Counted from the stretch's first letter, positions 23,671-33,382 are shown. The stretch is 37,209 nt of DNA from Verrucomicrobiales bacterium (GCA_024641425.1 JAHEDC010000005.1:1-37209), one strand, 5' to 3'. Program-made: numbers and translations. The notes: generated by a model from the letters alone, not told the origin.

Positions 23671-25125
23671 ATGACCGAGCACCAGATCGTGATCCTTTTG
23701 TGGGCGGGCCTTATCTTCCTCGTGCACATCGGCGTGATGGTGCGGACGATCCTCCGTCCGAATCGGGCCCCCGCTTCCCGGATCGCGTGGCTGGTCGTCA
23801 TGATCGTGCTACCCGGTGTGGGCATCGTGGGTTACTTGCTTCTGGGAGAGACGAATATCGGTCGCCGCCGGGTGGCCCGAATGCGGGAAGTGCTGGCGCG
23901 GATGCCGGAAGTGAGCGCGCTCCCCGGAATCGAGGCTCCGGAATTCAGGTCGGAGATCGCGGAGCATTACGATCCCTTGTTCCGGGTGGGCCATTCGGTC
24001 AACGGCTTCGAGCCCGTGGGCGGGAACCGGGCGGAGCTCCTGCCGGATTCGAACGCGACCATCGCGGCCATCGTCGAGGACATCGATGCCGCGAAAGACC
24101 ACGTCCACCTTTCCTTCTACATCTGGTTGACCGATCACAACGGGCTGAAAGTGGTCGAGGCGCTCAAGCGGGCCGCCGGGAGGAAGGTAACCTGCCGCGC
24201 CATGGCGGATGCCCTGGGTTCGCGCGCGATGATCGCTTCCGAACACTGGAAGGCGATGCGGGAAGCGGGCGTTCGCCTCGCCACCGCGCTCCCGATCGGG
24301 AATCCGCTCCTGCGTCCCTTGAAAGGGCGCATCGACCTGCGCAACCACCGCAAGATCGTCGTCATCGATAATGCGATCACCTATTGCGGGAGCCAGAATT
24401 GCGCGGATCCCGAGTTTCTGGTGAAGGCGAAATACGCGCCGTGGGTCGATGCCATGATGCGCTTCGAGGGGCCGGTCGTGCGGCAGAACCAGCACCTCTT
24501 CGCCAGCGACTGGATGGCCCAGGTGGATGATGACATCGATGCCTTGTTGCGCGATCCGCTTCCCAGCGGTCCGCCGGGATTTACGGCGCAAGTCATCGGG
24601 ACTGGCCCCACCGTGCGGCACTCGGCGATGCCCGAAGTCTTCGAAACGCTGATGTATGCGGCGCGGAAGGAATTGTTCATCACGACCCCCTATTACGTGC
24701 CCTTGGAATCGATGCAGGCGGCCTTGTGCGCGAGCGCCCGACGGGGTGTCGAGACCACCATCATTTTTCCGGCCCGGAACGATTCCTTCATCGTGGGTGG
24801 GGCAAGTCGCAGCTATTACCGTGAGCTTCTGGAGGCCGGAGTGAGGATCTTCGAGTATGAAGGAGGCGTTCTCCATACGAAGTCGCTGACGCTGGACGGG
24901 GAGGTCACGCTGATTGGATCCGCCAACATGGATCGGCGCAGCTTCGAGCTGAACTACGAGAACAACATTCTTCTTTACGATCCCTCGGTGACCGTGGCGA
25001 TGCGCCGCCGGCAGGAAGACTACCTCGCCCATTCCCACGCCGTCACCGCCGAGATGGTGGCCCAGTGGCCGCTCTACCGGTGTTTCTGGAACAACACGCT
25101 CGCAATGCTCGGGCCCGTCCTGTGA
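23671..25125 (+). CDS. cls: Cardiolipin synthase (phospholipase D superfamily)
   Basis: A 484-residue membrane enzyme that condenses two phosphatidylglycerol molecules to cardiolipin and glycerol. Two N-terminal transmembrane helices (about 5-25 and 34-56) with the family PASRIAWLVVMIVLPGVGIV signature precede two PLD domains. Both HKD motifs are intact: H226-K228-D233 in NHRKIVVIDNAITYCGSQN and H402-K404-D409 in HTKSLTLDG, followed by LIGSANMDRRSFELNYE. Length is normal for bacterial ClsA. The gene stands alone on the plus strand, and its 3' end overlaps about 52 bp of the convergent truncated ATPase frame. Confidence 0.93.
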   Translation: MTEHQIVILLWAGLIFLVHIGVMVRTILRPNRAPASRIAWLVVMIVLPGVGIVGYLLLGETNIGRRRVARMREVLARMPEVSALPGIEAPEFRSEIAEHYDPLFRVGHSVNGFEPVGGNRAELLPDSNATIAAIVEDIDAAKDHVHLSFYIWLTDHNGLKVVEALKRAAGRKVTCRAMADALGSRAMIASEHWKAMREAGVRLATALPIGNPLLRPLKGRIDLRNHRKIVVIDNAITYCGSQNCADPEFLVKAKYAPWVDAMMRFEGPVVRQNQHLFASDWMAQVDDDIDALLRDPLPSGPPGFTAQVIGTGPTVRHSAMPEVFETLMYAARKELFITTPYYVPLESMQAALCASARRGVETTIIFPARNDSFIVGGASRSYYRELLEAGVRIFEYEGGVLHTKSLTLDGEVTLIGSANMDRRSFELNYENNILLYDPSVTVAMRRRQEDYLAHSHAVTAEMVAQWPLYRCFWNNTLAMLGPVL

Positions 25126-26093
25126 GGGCCGCGCAGGGTGCGGGCGAGATCCTTCGCCGTATCGGGATTGAAGGAGCGGTCTTCCTCGATAAATCCAGCT
25201 CCATCGAGATCGCGGAGCGCCTCGGAGAGGGAGCCTCCCGAGGCGCGTTTGAGGGTCTTGCTGATCTGCAGGACATTGCGCGGGCCGTCGACGAGGGCGC
25301 GGACGATCTCGCGGTAGGAGGCGGCCTTCCGGGTGAAGATGTCGTGGAAGATCTGGTCGAATTCATGGAAGAGGAGTCCGCCCTTGTGGAAGCAAAGGCG
25401 CTCGATGTTCTGCTCGGCGGTCTTGCGCGGATCGATTTCCTCCAAGTAGCGGGGCACGCCGCCGGTGACCGCCAGGAGACGCAGCTTCTCGCGGACGGGT
25501 GTCTCCCGGGCGCGGCTTTTCTCACGTTCGGCCCAGAAGGCATTGCAATCCTGGAGCGGCAGAGGCTTGAGACGGAACTGCTAGGAAACGCGCCCGACGA
25601 AGCCCGTGCTGTTGAGGATGTTCTCCTCGATCCACGACGACACCGATCCGCACAGGACGAGGACGAGGACGAGCCCCTGGTGCTTGGAAAAATACGCGTT
25701 CCACGCGTTCTTGAGGTGGCCGGCGAAGTCGCGATCCCCGAGGGACATCCACGAAATCTCGTCGAGCAGGACCAGGGTCGACCCGCTCTTCGGGAGCAGC
25801 GTCGAGAGAAAATGGAAGGCCTTTGGCCAGGAATCGAGGGTAAGCCGAGGCACGCCGAACGAGCGGGCGAGGGCCTCGGAGAAGTTTACGAGCTGACTTT
25901 CCCGGTCGATATCGGCCCGGGGCGGGAGGCCGGAAATGGTGTAGGCCTGGGAGACGAGATCGCCGCAATGTCCGATGAAAGTGGACTTCCCAATGCGCCG
26001 CCGCCCCTGGCAGGTGACCAGTTGGCTGCTTTTAAGATCAATGAGTTGCCTGAACTCTTCGATTTCGCTTTCGCGTCCGTGAAAGATGTCCAT
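25074..26093 (-). pseudogene. Archaeal-type AAA/STAND ATPase (DUF234 family), amber-interrupted and 3'-truncated
   Basis: Starting at the ATG complementary to 26091-26093, MDIFHGRESEIEEFRQL leads into a Walker A (CQGRRRIGKSTFI) and Walker B (TLVLLDEISWM), then LCGSVSSWIEENILNSTGFVGRVS. There a TAG stop (25581-25583) interrupts the frame. Reading continues in the same frame with QFRLKPLPLQDCNAFWAERE and TGGVPRYLEEIDPRKTAEQN, then the winged-helix part KTLKRASGGSLSEALRDLDG. Family members continue for another 100 or more residues into DUF234, but here the frame ends 52 bp inside cls with unrelated residues. A single T-to-A change (for example from TTG) would explain the stop. Both defects point to a non-functional copy. 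Such ATPases are patchily distributed and probably mobile; function unknown. Confidence 0.8.
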
Positions 26094-26095
26094 GG

Positions 26096-26140
26096 CGATT
26101 AGGCGCCGAAAAAATAGCCAGAGGTTTCGGCGCCTAATCG
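26096..26140. promoter_or_regulatory. Perfect 16-bp inverted repeat at the ATPase start
   Basis: CGATTAGGCGCCGAAA (26096-26111) and TTTCGGCGCCTAATCG (26125-26140) are exact complements around a 13-nt loop. Each arm also contains a smaller near-palindrome, TTAGGCGCCGAA. On the minus strand the structure ends 2 nt before the ATPase ATG, so it would occupy the ribosome-binding region of its mRNA or act as a paired operator. It is the longest perfect inverted repeat seen in the window. Confidence 0.75.
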
Positions 26141-26221
26141 ACGGCAAAGCGTCCGAACATCGAACGGGGGCGCAACCTGTCCTTCCCAATCTGCGGAAAT
26201 CCGCGTTAAGCTGCGATTTTT

Positions 26222-27205
26222 ATGAACGACTCTTCCCTCTCTCTCCCCGACGGCGCCCGCTTTCCTGCCATCGGGCTCGGCACCTGGAAGATTCCCGATG
26301 CGTTGACGCCGGGGATCGTGCGGGATTCCGTGGAGATCGGGTACCGGCACTTTGATTGCGCCTGTGATTACGGGAACGAGTCGGCGGTGGGGAAGGGTTT
26401 GCGGGCGGCGCTGCAAGAGGGGCTGTGCGGGCGGGAGGATTTGTGGGTGACTTCGAAATTGTGGAACACCTACCACGAGCCGCGGCATGTCCGGGCGGCC
26501 TGCGAGCGGTCGCTGCACGATCTCGGGTTGGACGAACTCGACCTCTACCTCGTCCATTTCCCGATCGCGCTGGCCTACGTGCCCTTCGAGGAACGCTATC
26601 CGCCCGGGTGGTTGCATGATCCGACGGCGGCGGCCCCGGCGATGAAGCCGGTCGACGTTTCCTACGCCGAGACGTGGGGGGCAATGGAGGAATTGCAGCG
26701 CGCGGGACTCGTGAAGCGGATCGGAGTCTGCAACCTGACCATCTCCTTGCTCCGAGAAGTGCTCGTGACCTGCGAGATCCGGCCGGCCGTCCATCAGGTC
26801 GAGATGCATCCCTACCTGACGCAACAGCGGCTGTTGCGCTTTTGCCAGACCGAGGACATTGCCGTGACCGCCTTCTCGCCCTTCGGCGCGGGGTCGTACG
26901 TGCCGCTCGGGATGGCGGAGAGCGGGGAATCGGTGCTGGTCGATCCGGTGGTGACGGAGATCGCCGAGACGCATTCTCGAAAGGCCGCGCAAGTGGTGCT
27001 GCGCTGGGCGGTGCAGCGGGGGACGGTGGCGATCCCGAAATCGCAGAGCCCGGAGCACTTGCGCGAGAACCTCGATGTGTTTTCGTTCTCCCTGAGCGAC
27101 GCCGAGATGGCGGCCCTCGACGGGCTCGACCGCCACCAGCGCTACAACGATCCCGGTGCCTTCGGCGAGGCCGCCTTCAATACCTTCTACCCCATCTTCG
27201 ACTGA
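26222..27205 (+). CDS. Aldo/keto reductase (xylose/aldose-reductase type)
   Basis: A 327-residue cytoplasmic NAD(P)H-dependent TIM-barrel reductase. The catalytic tetrad is D45, Y50, K79 and H112 (HFDCACDYGNE, TSKLWNTYHEPRH, LDLYLVHFPIALAYVPFEER). The nicotinamide and phosphate-binding segments VGVCNL-type RIGVCNLTI, HQVEMHPYLTQ and VAIPKSQSPEH are present. The long loop after LVHFP and the end GEAAFNTFYPIFD resemble xylose reductase / mannose-6-phosphate reductase branches more than short bacterial AKR5 enzymes. The ATG at 26222 is the first after the ATPase palindrome. The next gene begins one base after its stop, so the two are co-transcribed although no metabolic link is obvious. Confidence 0.88.
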   Translation: MNDSSLSLPDGARFPAIGLGTWKIPDALTPGIVRDSVEIGYRHFDCACDYGNESAVGKGLRAALQEGLCGREDLWVTSKLWNTYHEPRHVRAACERSLHDLGLDELDLYLVHFPIALAYVPFEERYPPGWLHDPTAAAPAMKPVDVSYAETWGAMEELQRAGLVKRIGVCNLTISLLREVLVTCEIRPAVHQVEMHPYLTQQRLLRFCQTEDIAVTAFSPFGAGSYVPLGMAESGESVLVDPVVTEIAETHSRKAAQVVLRWAVQRGTVAIPKSQSPEHLRENLDVFSFSLSDAEMAALDGLDRHQRYNDPGAFGEAAFNTFYPIFD

Positions 27206-27206
27206 C

Positions 27207-29552
27207 GTGGACTTCCCCCGCCCGCTTTCCTTCGCGCTGCTCGCCTTCCTGTCTGTGACGGCGGGGGCGGAAGAACGGCTCTTCGTGGAGATCGTCGAGA
27301 ACTACTGCGCCGATTGCCACGACGCGGATTCGAGCAAGGGCGATATCGATTTCCTCTCGATCCTCGGCGAGCCGGTCAGCGCGCACGCGGCGGTGTGGGA
27401 GAAGGCGGTGCGGCAGCTCGACGCCCGCCAGATGCCGCCGATCGGGAAGGATCGACCGGACGGGGCGGCTTATGGCGAGGTCGTTTCGCTGCTGGAGAAA
27501 GCACTCGATGCGGCGGCCGCCGAGCACCCGAATCCGGGTCGCACGGACACCCTGCGACGCCTGAACCGGACGGAATACCGGAACGCGATCCGCGACCTGC
27601 TCGCGCTCGACATCGATACGACCGCGCTGCTTCCCGCCGACGAGTCGAGCCACGGTTTCGATAATGTAACGGTGGGCGAATTGTCGCCGACCTTGCTCGA
27701 CCGCTACATCACGGCGGCGCAGAAGATCAGCCGGCTCGCGGTGGGAAGTCCGTCGCGGGTTCCGGCCGGGCAAACGATCCGCGTGCGGCCCGACATCACG
27801 CAGGAAGGGCATGTCGAGGGGCTCCCGTTGGGAACGCGCGGTGGCACGTTGATCCCGCAGAACTTTCCCCGCGATGGCGACTACGAGATCGTGATCCGCC
27901 TCGCCCGTGACCGGAACGAGCAGATCGAGGGCTTGCGCGGGAAGCACACGCTGGAAGTCCTGCTCGATGGAAAACCCGTGGCCGATTTCGCCGTGCAGCC
28001 GCCGCAGAACCGGGCCGACCAGACGAAGGTCGACGCGCACCTGAAGACGCGGATTCCCGTCAAGGCAGGCCCGCACGCGCTGGGAGTGACGTTCCGGAGA
28101 AATGGCGCACCCTTGGAGGAAAACCTGCGTCAGCCCTACAGCGCCCATTTCAACACCCACCGCCATCCGCGCCTCGCGCCGGCGATCTACGAGGTCTCGA
28201 TCACCGGGCCCTACGATTCACCGGGAGCCGGCGAATCCCCGAGTCGAAAGCGGATTTTCACCTCGGCCTTGGAGGACGAAAACGCGAGGGCCTCCGAGAT
28301 CCTCGGCGCGCTCGCGCGCCGCGCTTTCCGCCGACCGGTCGCGCCCGGCGATCTGGAAGGCCCGCTGGGTTTCTACCGCACGGCGCGGGAGGCGGGCGAG
28401 GATTTCGAGGCGGGGATCGAGGCCGCGCTCACCGCCATCCTGGTCAGTCGCGAGTTTCTTTTCCGCGTCGAAAAAGATCCCTCCGACCTCGCGCCGGGAA
28501 CCGTGTATCCGATTACCGACCTCGAACTCGCCTCGCGGCTCTCCTTCTTCCTCTGGAGCAGTATCCCCGACGAGGAACTCCTCGCCGTGGCCGAACGCGG
28601 CGAACTCCGTGATCCTGACATGCTCGCACAACAGACGCGCCGCCTGCTCGCCGATCCGCGCGCGACCTCGCTCGTAACGAACTTCGCCGACCAGTGGCTC
28701 TATCTGCGCAACCTCGATTCCATCACCCCGGACGGACGGCTTTTTCCCGACTTCGACGACAACCTCCGGCAGGCCTTCCGACGCGAGACCGAGATGCTCT
28801 TCGAGACCGTGCTCCGCGAGGATCGCAGCGTGCTCGACCTCCTGCGCGCCGACTTCACCTTCCTCAACGAACGGCTCGCCGAGCACTACGGCATTCCGCA
28901 CATTTACGGCGACCGCTTCCGGAAGGTCGCGCTCGAACCCGAAAGCCGGCGCGGCGGGATCCTCCGGCACGGCAGCATTCTCACCGTGACCTCGTACGCG
29001 ACCCGCACCTCGCCGGTCATCCGCGGACATTGGATCCTGAAGAACCTGCTCGGCACCCCGCCTCCGCCTCCGCCGCCCGATGTCCCCGCGCTCGAGGACA
29101 ATACCGTCTCGGCCAGCCTTCCGATGCGCGAGCGCCTCGCCGAGCACCGCGCCAACCCGGCCTGCGCGAGCTGTCACGATGTGATGGATCCCGTCGGCTT
29201 TTCGCTGGAGCACTTCGACGCCGTGGGCCGCTGGCGCACGATGGAGGAAGGCCGCCCGGTCGATGCCAGCGGCGGTCTGCCCGACGGCAGTGAATTTGCC
29301 GGCGTGGAGGGCTTGGAACAGGGCCTCCTCGCGCGCCCGGAGATTTTCGTCCGCACCCTGAGCGAGAAGCTTCTCACCTTCGCTCTCGGCCGGGGTGTCG
29401 AGACCTACGACGCGCCTGCCATCCGCGGGGTCCTGCGAGGGGCGAAGTCGGATGACTACCGTTTTTCCGCGCTCATCCTCGGGATCGTGCAAAGCCCCGC
29501 CTTTACCCTGCGGACGCGTGCGGACGTTGACGCCGAAGGGAAATCCCATTGA
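27207..29552 (+). CDS. DUF1592-family c-type heme protein (DUF1587/1595/1592/1588/1585)
   Basis: A 781-residue exported protein starting at GTG 27207, one base after the reductase stop; that start puts the signal peptide (DFPRPLSFALLAFLSVTAGA) first. Domain order: N-terminal heme-c domain with CADCH (C34, C37, H38), DUF1587 (RRLNRTEYRNAIRDLLALD), a carbohydrate-binding-like middle region (about 200-340), DUF1595, DUF1592 (YPITDLELASRLSFFLWSS), DUF1588 with a second heme-type motif CASCHDVMDPVGFSLEHFD (C653, C656, H657), and DUF1585 at the end. Such proteins are expanded in Planctomycetes and Verrucomicrobia. They usually pair with a DUF1552 protein and are linked to periplasmic redox and polysaccharide use. 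No DUF1552 gene is present here. Function remains unproven. Confidence 0.9.
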   Translation: MDFPRPLSFALLAFLSVTAGAEERLFVEIVENYCADCHDADSSKGDIDFLSILGEPVSAHAAVWEKAVRQLDARQMPPIGKDRPDGAAYGEVVSLLEKALDAAAAEHPNPGRTDTLRRLNRTEYRNAIRDLLALDIDTTALLPADESSHGFDNVTVGELSPTLLDRYITAAQKISRLAVGSPSRVPAGQTIRVRPDITQEGHVEGLPLGTRGGTLIPQNFPRDGDYEIVIRLARDRNEQIEGLRGKHTLEVLLDGKPVADFAVQPPQNRADQTKVDAHLKTRIPVKAGPHALGVTFRRNGAPLEENLRQPYSAHFNTHRHPRLAPAIYEVSITGPYDSPGAGESPSRKRIFTSALEDENARASEILGALARRAFRRPVAPGDLEGPLGFYRTAREAGEDFEAGIEAALTAILVSREFLFRVEKDPSDLAPGTVYPITDLELASRLSFFLWSSIPDEELLAVAERGELRDPDMLAQQTRRLLADPRATSLVTNFADQWLYLRNLDSITPDGRLFPDFDDNLRQAFRRETEMLFETVLREDRSVLDLLRADFTFLNERLAEHYGIPHIYGDRFRKVALEPESRRGGILRHGSILTVTSYATRTSPVIRGHWILKNLLGTPPPPPPPDVPALEDNTVSASLPMRERLAEHRANPACASCHDVMDPVGFSLEHFDAVGRWRTMEEGRPVDASGGLPDGSEFAGVEGLEQGLLARPEIFVRTLSEKLLTFALGRGVETYDAPAIRGVLRGAKSDDYRFSALILGIVQSPAFTLRTRADVDAEGKSH

Positions 29553-29687
29553 CGAACGGCGTCGGATTTCCCATCATCGGCCCATGGCCTCCCACCGCTC
29601 CGCAATTGCCGACGACACTCCGCGTCCGCGCATCGCCGGGGCTCAATCGGTTTCAGCTTATCCCTCAGCGGCGGGAGTCCGCGCCCG

Positions 29688-32303
29688 ATGAGCGATGTCG
29701 GAAAAGCGGGAAGTCCGACGCGCCGCCTCCAGCGGCTTTTGCTGGCGGCGGCCGCGATGGGGATGTTCGTCGTGGGACTCGTGGCCGCGTTGGCCGTTTC
29801 GATTCCCCTTTACCAGCGCCTGAAGGCCGAGCAGGAGCAGCAATTGGGATTCGCGGTTTCGATGCGGACGCTGACTGTGGCGCAACTGCTGGAGAAACTC
29901 CGGGAAGTGGCGGCGCAGGTTTCCAGTCGCACCCGCGCGCGGGAATTGCTGGCGGCGTACGACAAGGGGGAGATCACTGCCGGGGAATACCAGACCGCTG
30001 CGGCGCCGATTTTCGAGGATGCCCTCCAGGGCTCGCCGTTTCTCGCCGGGATCCAGCGCCTTGATGCGGGCGGAATGGCCGCCGTCGCGGTCGGCGAAAC
30101 GATCCCTCCTGATTTGTGGTGGGAACCTTCCAATGCCGCTGGAAAGCCGGAACTCCGGGGACTCTCCGCCGTGGACTCGACGCGCTACCTTGTCGCCGCA
30201 GCGCCGGTTCTCGACCGTGACGGCACGCATTTGGGCAGCGATGTTTTCCTCTTTCGCACCGATGGGCTGCGGGAGCTTGTCGCGGATTACTCCGGATTGC
30301 GGAAATCGGGTGAAATGATCCTCGGCTCGCGGGAGGAGGGAGTCTTTTTTCCGCTCCGCGATTCCGGCGCGGCGACGGACGGCGCGGCGCAGGATCTCGC
30401 GCTCGCCCTCGCCGAAGGATCGGCGGGGAAGCGCGGAGTGCTCGCCGCTGGTGAGGCCCGCGGTGGGAAAGTCATTGCCTATGGACCCGTCGCGGAATTG
30501 CCCGGATGGGCGATCGCGGTGCGAATGGATCGCTCCGAGGTCTTCGCGCCCGTGCGGCGCCTCCTCGGGAAAGCGGGCCTCCTGGTGGTGCTGGTGCTCG
30601 GGATCGGCGTGGCGGGCATGCAGTGGCTGCTGCGTCCGTTGGCGGGAAAGATCGTTCTGCGGGGGGATGAACTGGAAGCCGAGATCCGGAAGAAAACCTC
30701 GGCCCTTGTGAAAGCCCGCCGGGCAGCCGATGCGGCGAACCGTGCGAAGAGTGAATTCCTCGCCAACATGAGCCACGAGATCCGGACGCCGATGAACGGA
30801 GTCATCGGCATGACCGAACTTCTCCTCAATACCGAGCTTTCCCCGATCCAGCTCGAATACCAGAAGACGGTGCGGAATTCCGCGGAATCGCTGCTTGGCC
30901 TCCTGAACGACATCCTCGACTTCTCGAAGATCGAAGCGGGGAAACTCGAGCTCCACACCCATGATTTCCTGCTCCGCGACTCGGTCGGACAGACCTTGCA
31001 CATCCTTTCCTCCCGCGCCGCCGAAAAGGGGCTCGAACTGGCCTACGCGATCGCGCCCGATGTTCCGGACTGCGTCATCGGTGACGAGACGCGCTTCCGG
31101 CAGATCCTGATCAATCTGGCGGGAAACGCGATCAAGTTCACGGAGAAGGGCGAGGTCGTTGTCACCATCGAGAATGCACCCCGCCCCGACGCGGGCGAGG
31201 GCGTGGTGCTGGCGGTCTCGGTGCGGGACACCGGGATTGGTATTCCCAAGGTTGCCCTGGCGAGGATCTTCGAATCCTTCACCCAGGCGGAGGAATCGAC
31301 GACCCGCCGGTTCGGCGGCACCGGTCTCGGCCTCGCCATTTCGCGCGAACTGGTGCAGAAAATGGGCGGCACGCTGGCCGTCGAGAGCAAGGAAGGGGAG
31401 GGGAGCCGCTTCTATTTCACCGTCCGATTGGGCCTGGGCCCACCCGTCCCGCACACCCACCGCCTACCTCCCGAATCGTTGAGGAAACTTCCGGTTCTCA
31501 TCGTCGATGACAACGCGACGAACCGCACGATCCTCGTCGAGATTCTCGCTACCTGGGGAATGACTTCCGAGGTGGCCCGGGACGGAGAGGAAGCGCTGGG
31601 CAAGCTTGGCGATTCCGACGGCGAGGGGTGTCCCTTCGCGCTCATTCTCCTCGATTGGATGATGCCCGTGATGGCGGGTTCGGAGTTCGTCACCGCGTTT
31701 CGCGGGCGTTTCGCGGGAAAATGCGGGCCGCGGATCATCGTCCTCTCGTCCTCGGGGGGGTCGGAGCTGGACGGGGCCGACCGGGACGTCGTCGACCGTA
31801 TCCTGACGAAACCGGTGATCCAGTCCGATCTCCTCGATGCGATCACGATGACGATGGGGACGCCGTTATCGTCCGGAGACATCCCATTGCCATCGCAGGA
31901 AACAGGCGCGGTCCTTCCCCGCCACATTCTTCTCGCCGAGGACGGGCGGGTCAACCAACTGGTCGCCACCCGGCTCCTGGAAGGGCGCGGCCATCGGGTT
32001 GTCGTGGTGGAGAATGGCGTCCAGGCCCTCGAAAAACTCGCCGAAGAGAATTTCGATCTCGTGCTCATGGACGTGCAGATGCCGGAGATGAACGGCTACG
32101 AGGCCACCGCCCGCATCCGCGAACGCGGTCTGACCGCGCGGTCCGGTGATCCGATCCCCGTCATCGCCATGACCGCGAACGCGATGAAGGGCGACCGCGA
32201 AAAATGCCTGGCGGCAGGGATGAGCGACTACGTCTCCAAGCCTGTCCGCTCGGCCGAACTCTTCGCCGCCGTCGAAAAGGTGGAATCCAGGAAAGGTTCG
32301 TGA
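29688..32303 (+). CDS. Hybrid sensor histidine kinase with two receiver domains
   Basis: An 871-residue inner-membrane protein. TM1 (about 18-40) and TM2 (about 300-320) bracket an extracytoplasmic sensor of about 255 residues resembling a dCache/PAS-like fold, then a coiled linker ([20 protein letters not shown]). The HisKA box [16 protein letters not shown] has the phospho-acceptor H363. HATPase motifs are [17 protein letters not shown] and [12 protein letters not shown]1 has D656 in LILLDWMMP and LTKPV. REC2 has D795 in [16 protein letters not shown] and YVSKPV. No DNA-binding output, Hpt domain or partner regulator lies nearby, so phosphotransfer must leave through an unlinked protein. 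GGGAG upstream of the ATG is a fair ribosome-binding site. Confidence 0.92.
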   Translation: MSDVGKAGSPTRRLQRLLLAAAAMGMFVVGLVAALAVSIPLYQRLKAEQEQQLGFAVSMRTLTVAQLLEKLREVAAQVSSRTRARELLAAYDKGEITAGEYQTAAAPIFEDALQGSPFLAGIQRLDAGGMAAVAVGETIPPDLWWEPSNAAGKPELRGLSAVDSTRYLVAAAPVLDRDGTHLGSDVFLFRTDGLRELVADYSGLRKSGEMILGSREEGVFFPLRDSGAATDGAAQDLALALAEGSAGKRGVLAAGEARGGKVIAYGPVAELPGWAIAVRMDRSEVFAPVRRLLGKAGLLVVLVLGIGVAGMQWLLRPLAGKIVLRGDELEAEIRKKTSALVKARRAADAANRAKSEFLANMSHEIRTPMNGVIGMTELLLNTELSPIQLEYQKTVRNSAESLLGLLNDILDFSKIEAGKLELHTHDFLLRDSVGQTLHILSSRAAEKGLELAYAIAPDVPDCVIGDETRFRQILINLAGNAIKFTEKGEVVVTIENAPRPDAGEGVVLAVSVRDTGIGIPKVALARIFESFTQAEESTTRRFGGTGLGLAISRELVQKMGGTLAVESKEGEGSRFYFTVRLGLGPPVPHTHRLPPESLRKLPVLIVDDNATNRTILVEILATWGMTSEVARDGEEALGKLGDSDGEGCPFALILLDWMMPVMAGSEFVTAFRGRFAGKCGPRIIVLSSSGGSELDGADRDVVDRILTKPVIQSDLLDAITMTMGTPLSSGDIPLPSQETGAVLPRHILLAEDGRVNQLVATRLLEGRGHRVVVVENGVQALEKLAEENFDLVLMDVQMPEMNGYEATARIRERGLTARSGDPIPVIAMTANAMKGDREKCLAAGMSDYVSKPVRSAELFAAVEKVESRKGS

Positions 32304-32318
32304 TGACGGCTGGAAGCG

Positions 32319-32334
32319 GGCTTTCCAAAAAGCC
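32319..32334. repeat. Small stem-loop between kinase and hflK
   Basis: GGCTTT-CCAA-AAAGCC is a perfect 6-bp stem with a tetraloop, 16 bp after the kinase stop, followed by TATTATAG. It may be a weak terminator; the downstream TATTAT (32340-32345) could be an hflK -10 box, though no -35 was recognised. Confidence 0.35.
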
Positions 32335-32389
32335 ACGGATATTATAGTGGCCAGAGGAGGGTGGGGTGCTAGGGTGGCAGGATTCAATT

Positions 32390-33382
32390 ATGAGTAACCA
32401 AAACTTCGACCTTGACCAACTGCGGGCGCAGCTTCCTGATTTTCCCAAGCTCAATCTCGGCCTCGCGAAGTGGATCGTGGTCGGTATCATCGGCGCATGG
32501 GCGGCGATCACCGCGACCTATTCGATCCCTGCGGAATCGGTGGGAGTGATCCTCCGTTTCGGGAAAAAACAGGACACGCTGGTCAAGCCCGGCCTGCATC
32601 TGAAACTGCCCTTCCTCATGGATCGCGTTTACCCGGTTCCGATCGAACGGCAGATGAAACAGGAATTCGGTTTCGGCACCCCCGGTGCGACCGAGCCCAC
32701 CCAGTTCTCGGCCGATCCGCGCGTGCAGTTGGAGGAAAAATCGATGGTCTCCGGCGATCTCAACGCGGCCCAGGTCGATTGGGTCGTCCAGTACCGCATC
32801 ACCGATCCCGAGCATTTCCTCTTCAACGTGCGCAATCCCGCCGAGACCCTGCGCGACGCCTCGGAGTCGATCATGCGCGAGGTCGTCGGCGACCGCACGA
32901 TCGACGAGGTCATCACCGTCGGCCGCGAGGAGATCCAGATCGTGGCGCAGACAAAGCTCCAGGAACTCCTCGAACGCTATCAGATGGGTCTGACGGTGCA
33001 GCAGATCCAACTGAAGGAAGTCAATCCGCCGCGCGAGGTGAAGCCCGCCTTCAACGAGGTCAACGAGGCCCAGCAGGAGCAGGAGACGGCGGTCAACGTC
33101 GCGAACGGCGAGTACAAGAAAGTCATTCCCCAGGCCGAGGGGGAGGCCGACCAGAAGATCAGCGAGGCCGAGGGTTACGCCACCGAGCGCGTCAACGAGG
33201 CCGAGGGCGACGCGACCCGCTTCAACGCCGTGCTCGCCGAATACATCAAGGCCCCGGAAGTGACTAGGCGCCGTCTTTACCTTGAGACGATGAGCGAGGT
33301 GCTTCCCCAGCTCGGCAACAAGATCATCCTCGACAAGGATGTGCAGCAGGTTCTGCCCTTCCTCCAACTGAATCCCAAGTAA
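32390..33382 (+). CDS. hflK: HflK-like SPFH/band 7 membrane protein
   Basis: A 330-residue protein: a short cytoplasmic N-terminus, one transmembrane helix (about 25-45, WIVVGIIGAWAAITATYSIP), then an SPFH domain (GVILRFGKKQDTLVKPGLHLKLPFLMDRVYPVPIE, in parts) with the HflK core VDWVVQYRITDPEHFLFNV and a coiled-coil region (EAQQEQETAVNVANGEYKK). HflK with HflC forms a large cage around the FtsH protease and modulates its access to membrane proteins. hflC follows after 25 bp. The ATG at 32390 (AGGA 7 nt upstream) is preferred; a GTG at 32366 with a stronger AGGAGG would add 8 residues. Confidence 0.9.
   Translation: MSNQNFDLDQLRAQLPDFPKLNLGLAKWIVVGIIGAWAAITATYSIPAESVGVILRFGKKQDTLVKPGLHLKLPFLMDRVYPVPIERQMKQEFGFGTPGATEPTQFSADPRVQLEEKSMVSGDLNAAQVDWVVQYRITDPEHFLFNVRNPAETLRDASESIMREVVGDRTIDEVITVGREEIQIVAQTKLQELLERYQMGLTVQQIQLKEVNPPREVKPAFNEVNEAQQEQETAVNVANGEYKKVIPQAEGEADQKISEAEGYATERVNEAEGDATRFNAVLAEYIKAPEVTRRRLYLETMSEVLPQLGNKIILDKDVQQVLPFLQLNPK

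Noticed and set aside
21136-23727. 863-residue antisense frame opposite the S9 peptidase
   Set aside because: The plus strand carries a complete peptidase with signal peptide and triad; the antisense product has no recognisable domain and mirrors its codon bias.
25065-26102. 345-residue plus-strand frame across the ATPase region
   Set aside because: The minus strand shows a clear P-loop ATPase relic; the plus frame has no protein character and owes its length to GC bias.
29658-31460. 600-residue antisense frame opposite the histidine kinase
   Set aside because: Shadow of the kinase; low-complexity Arg/Gly-rich sequence without domains.
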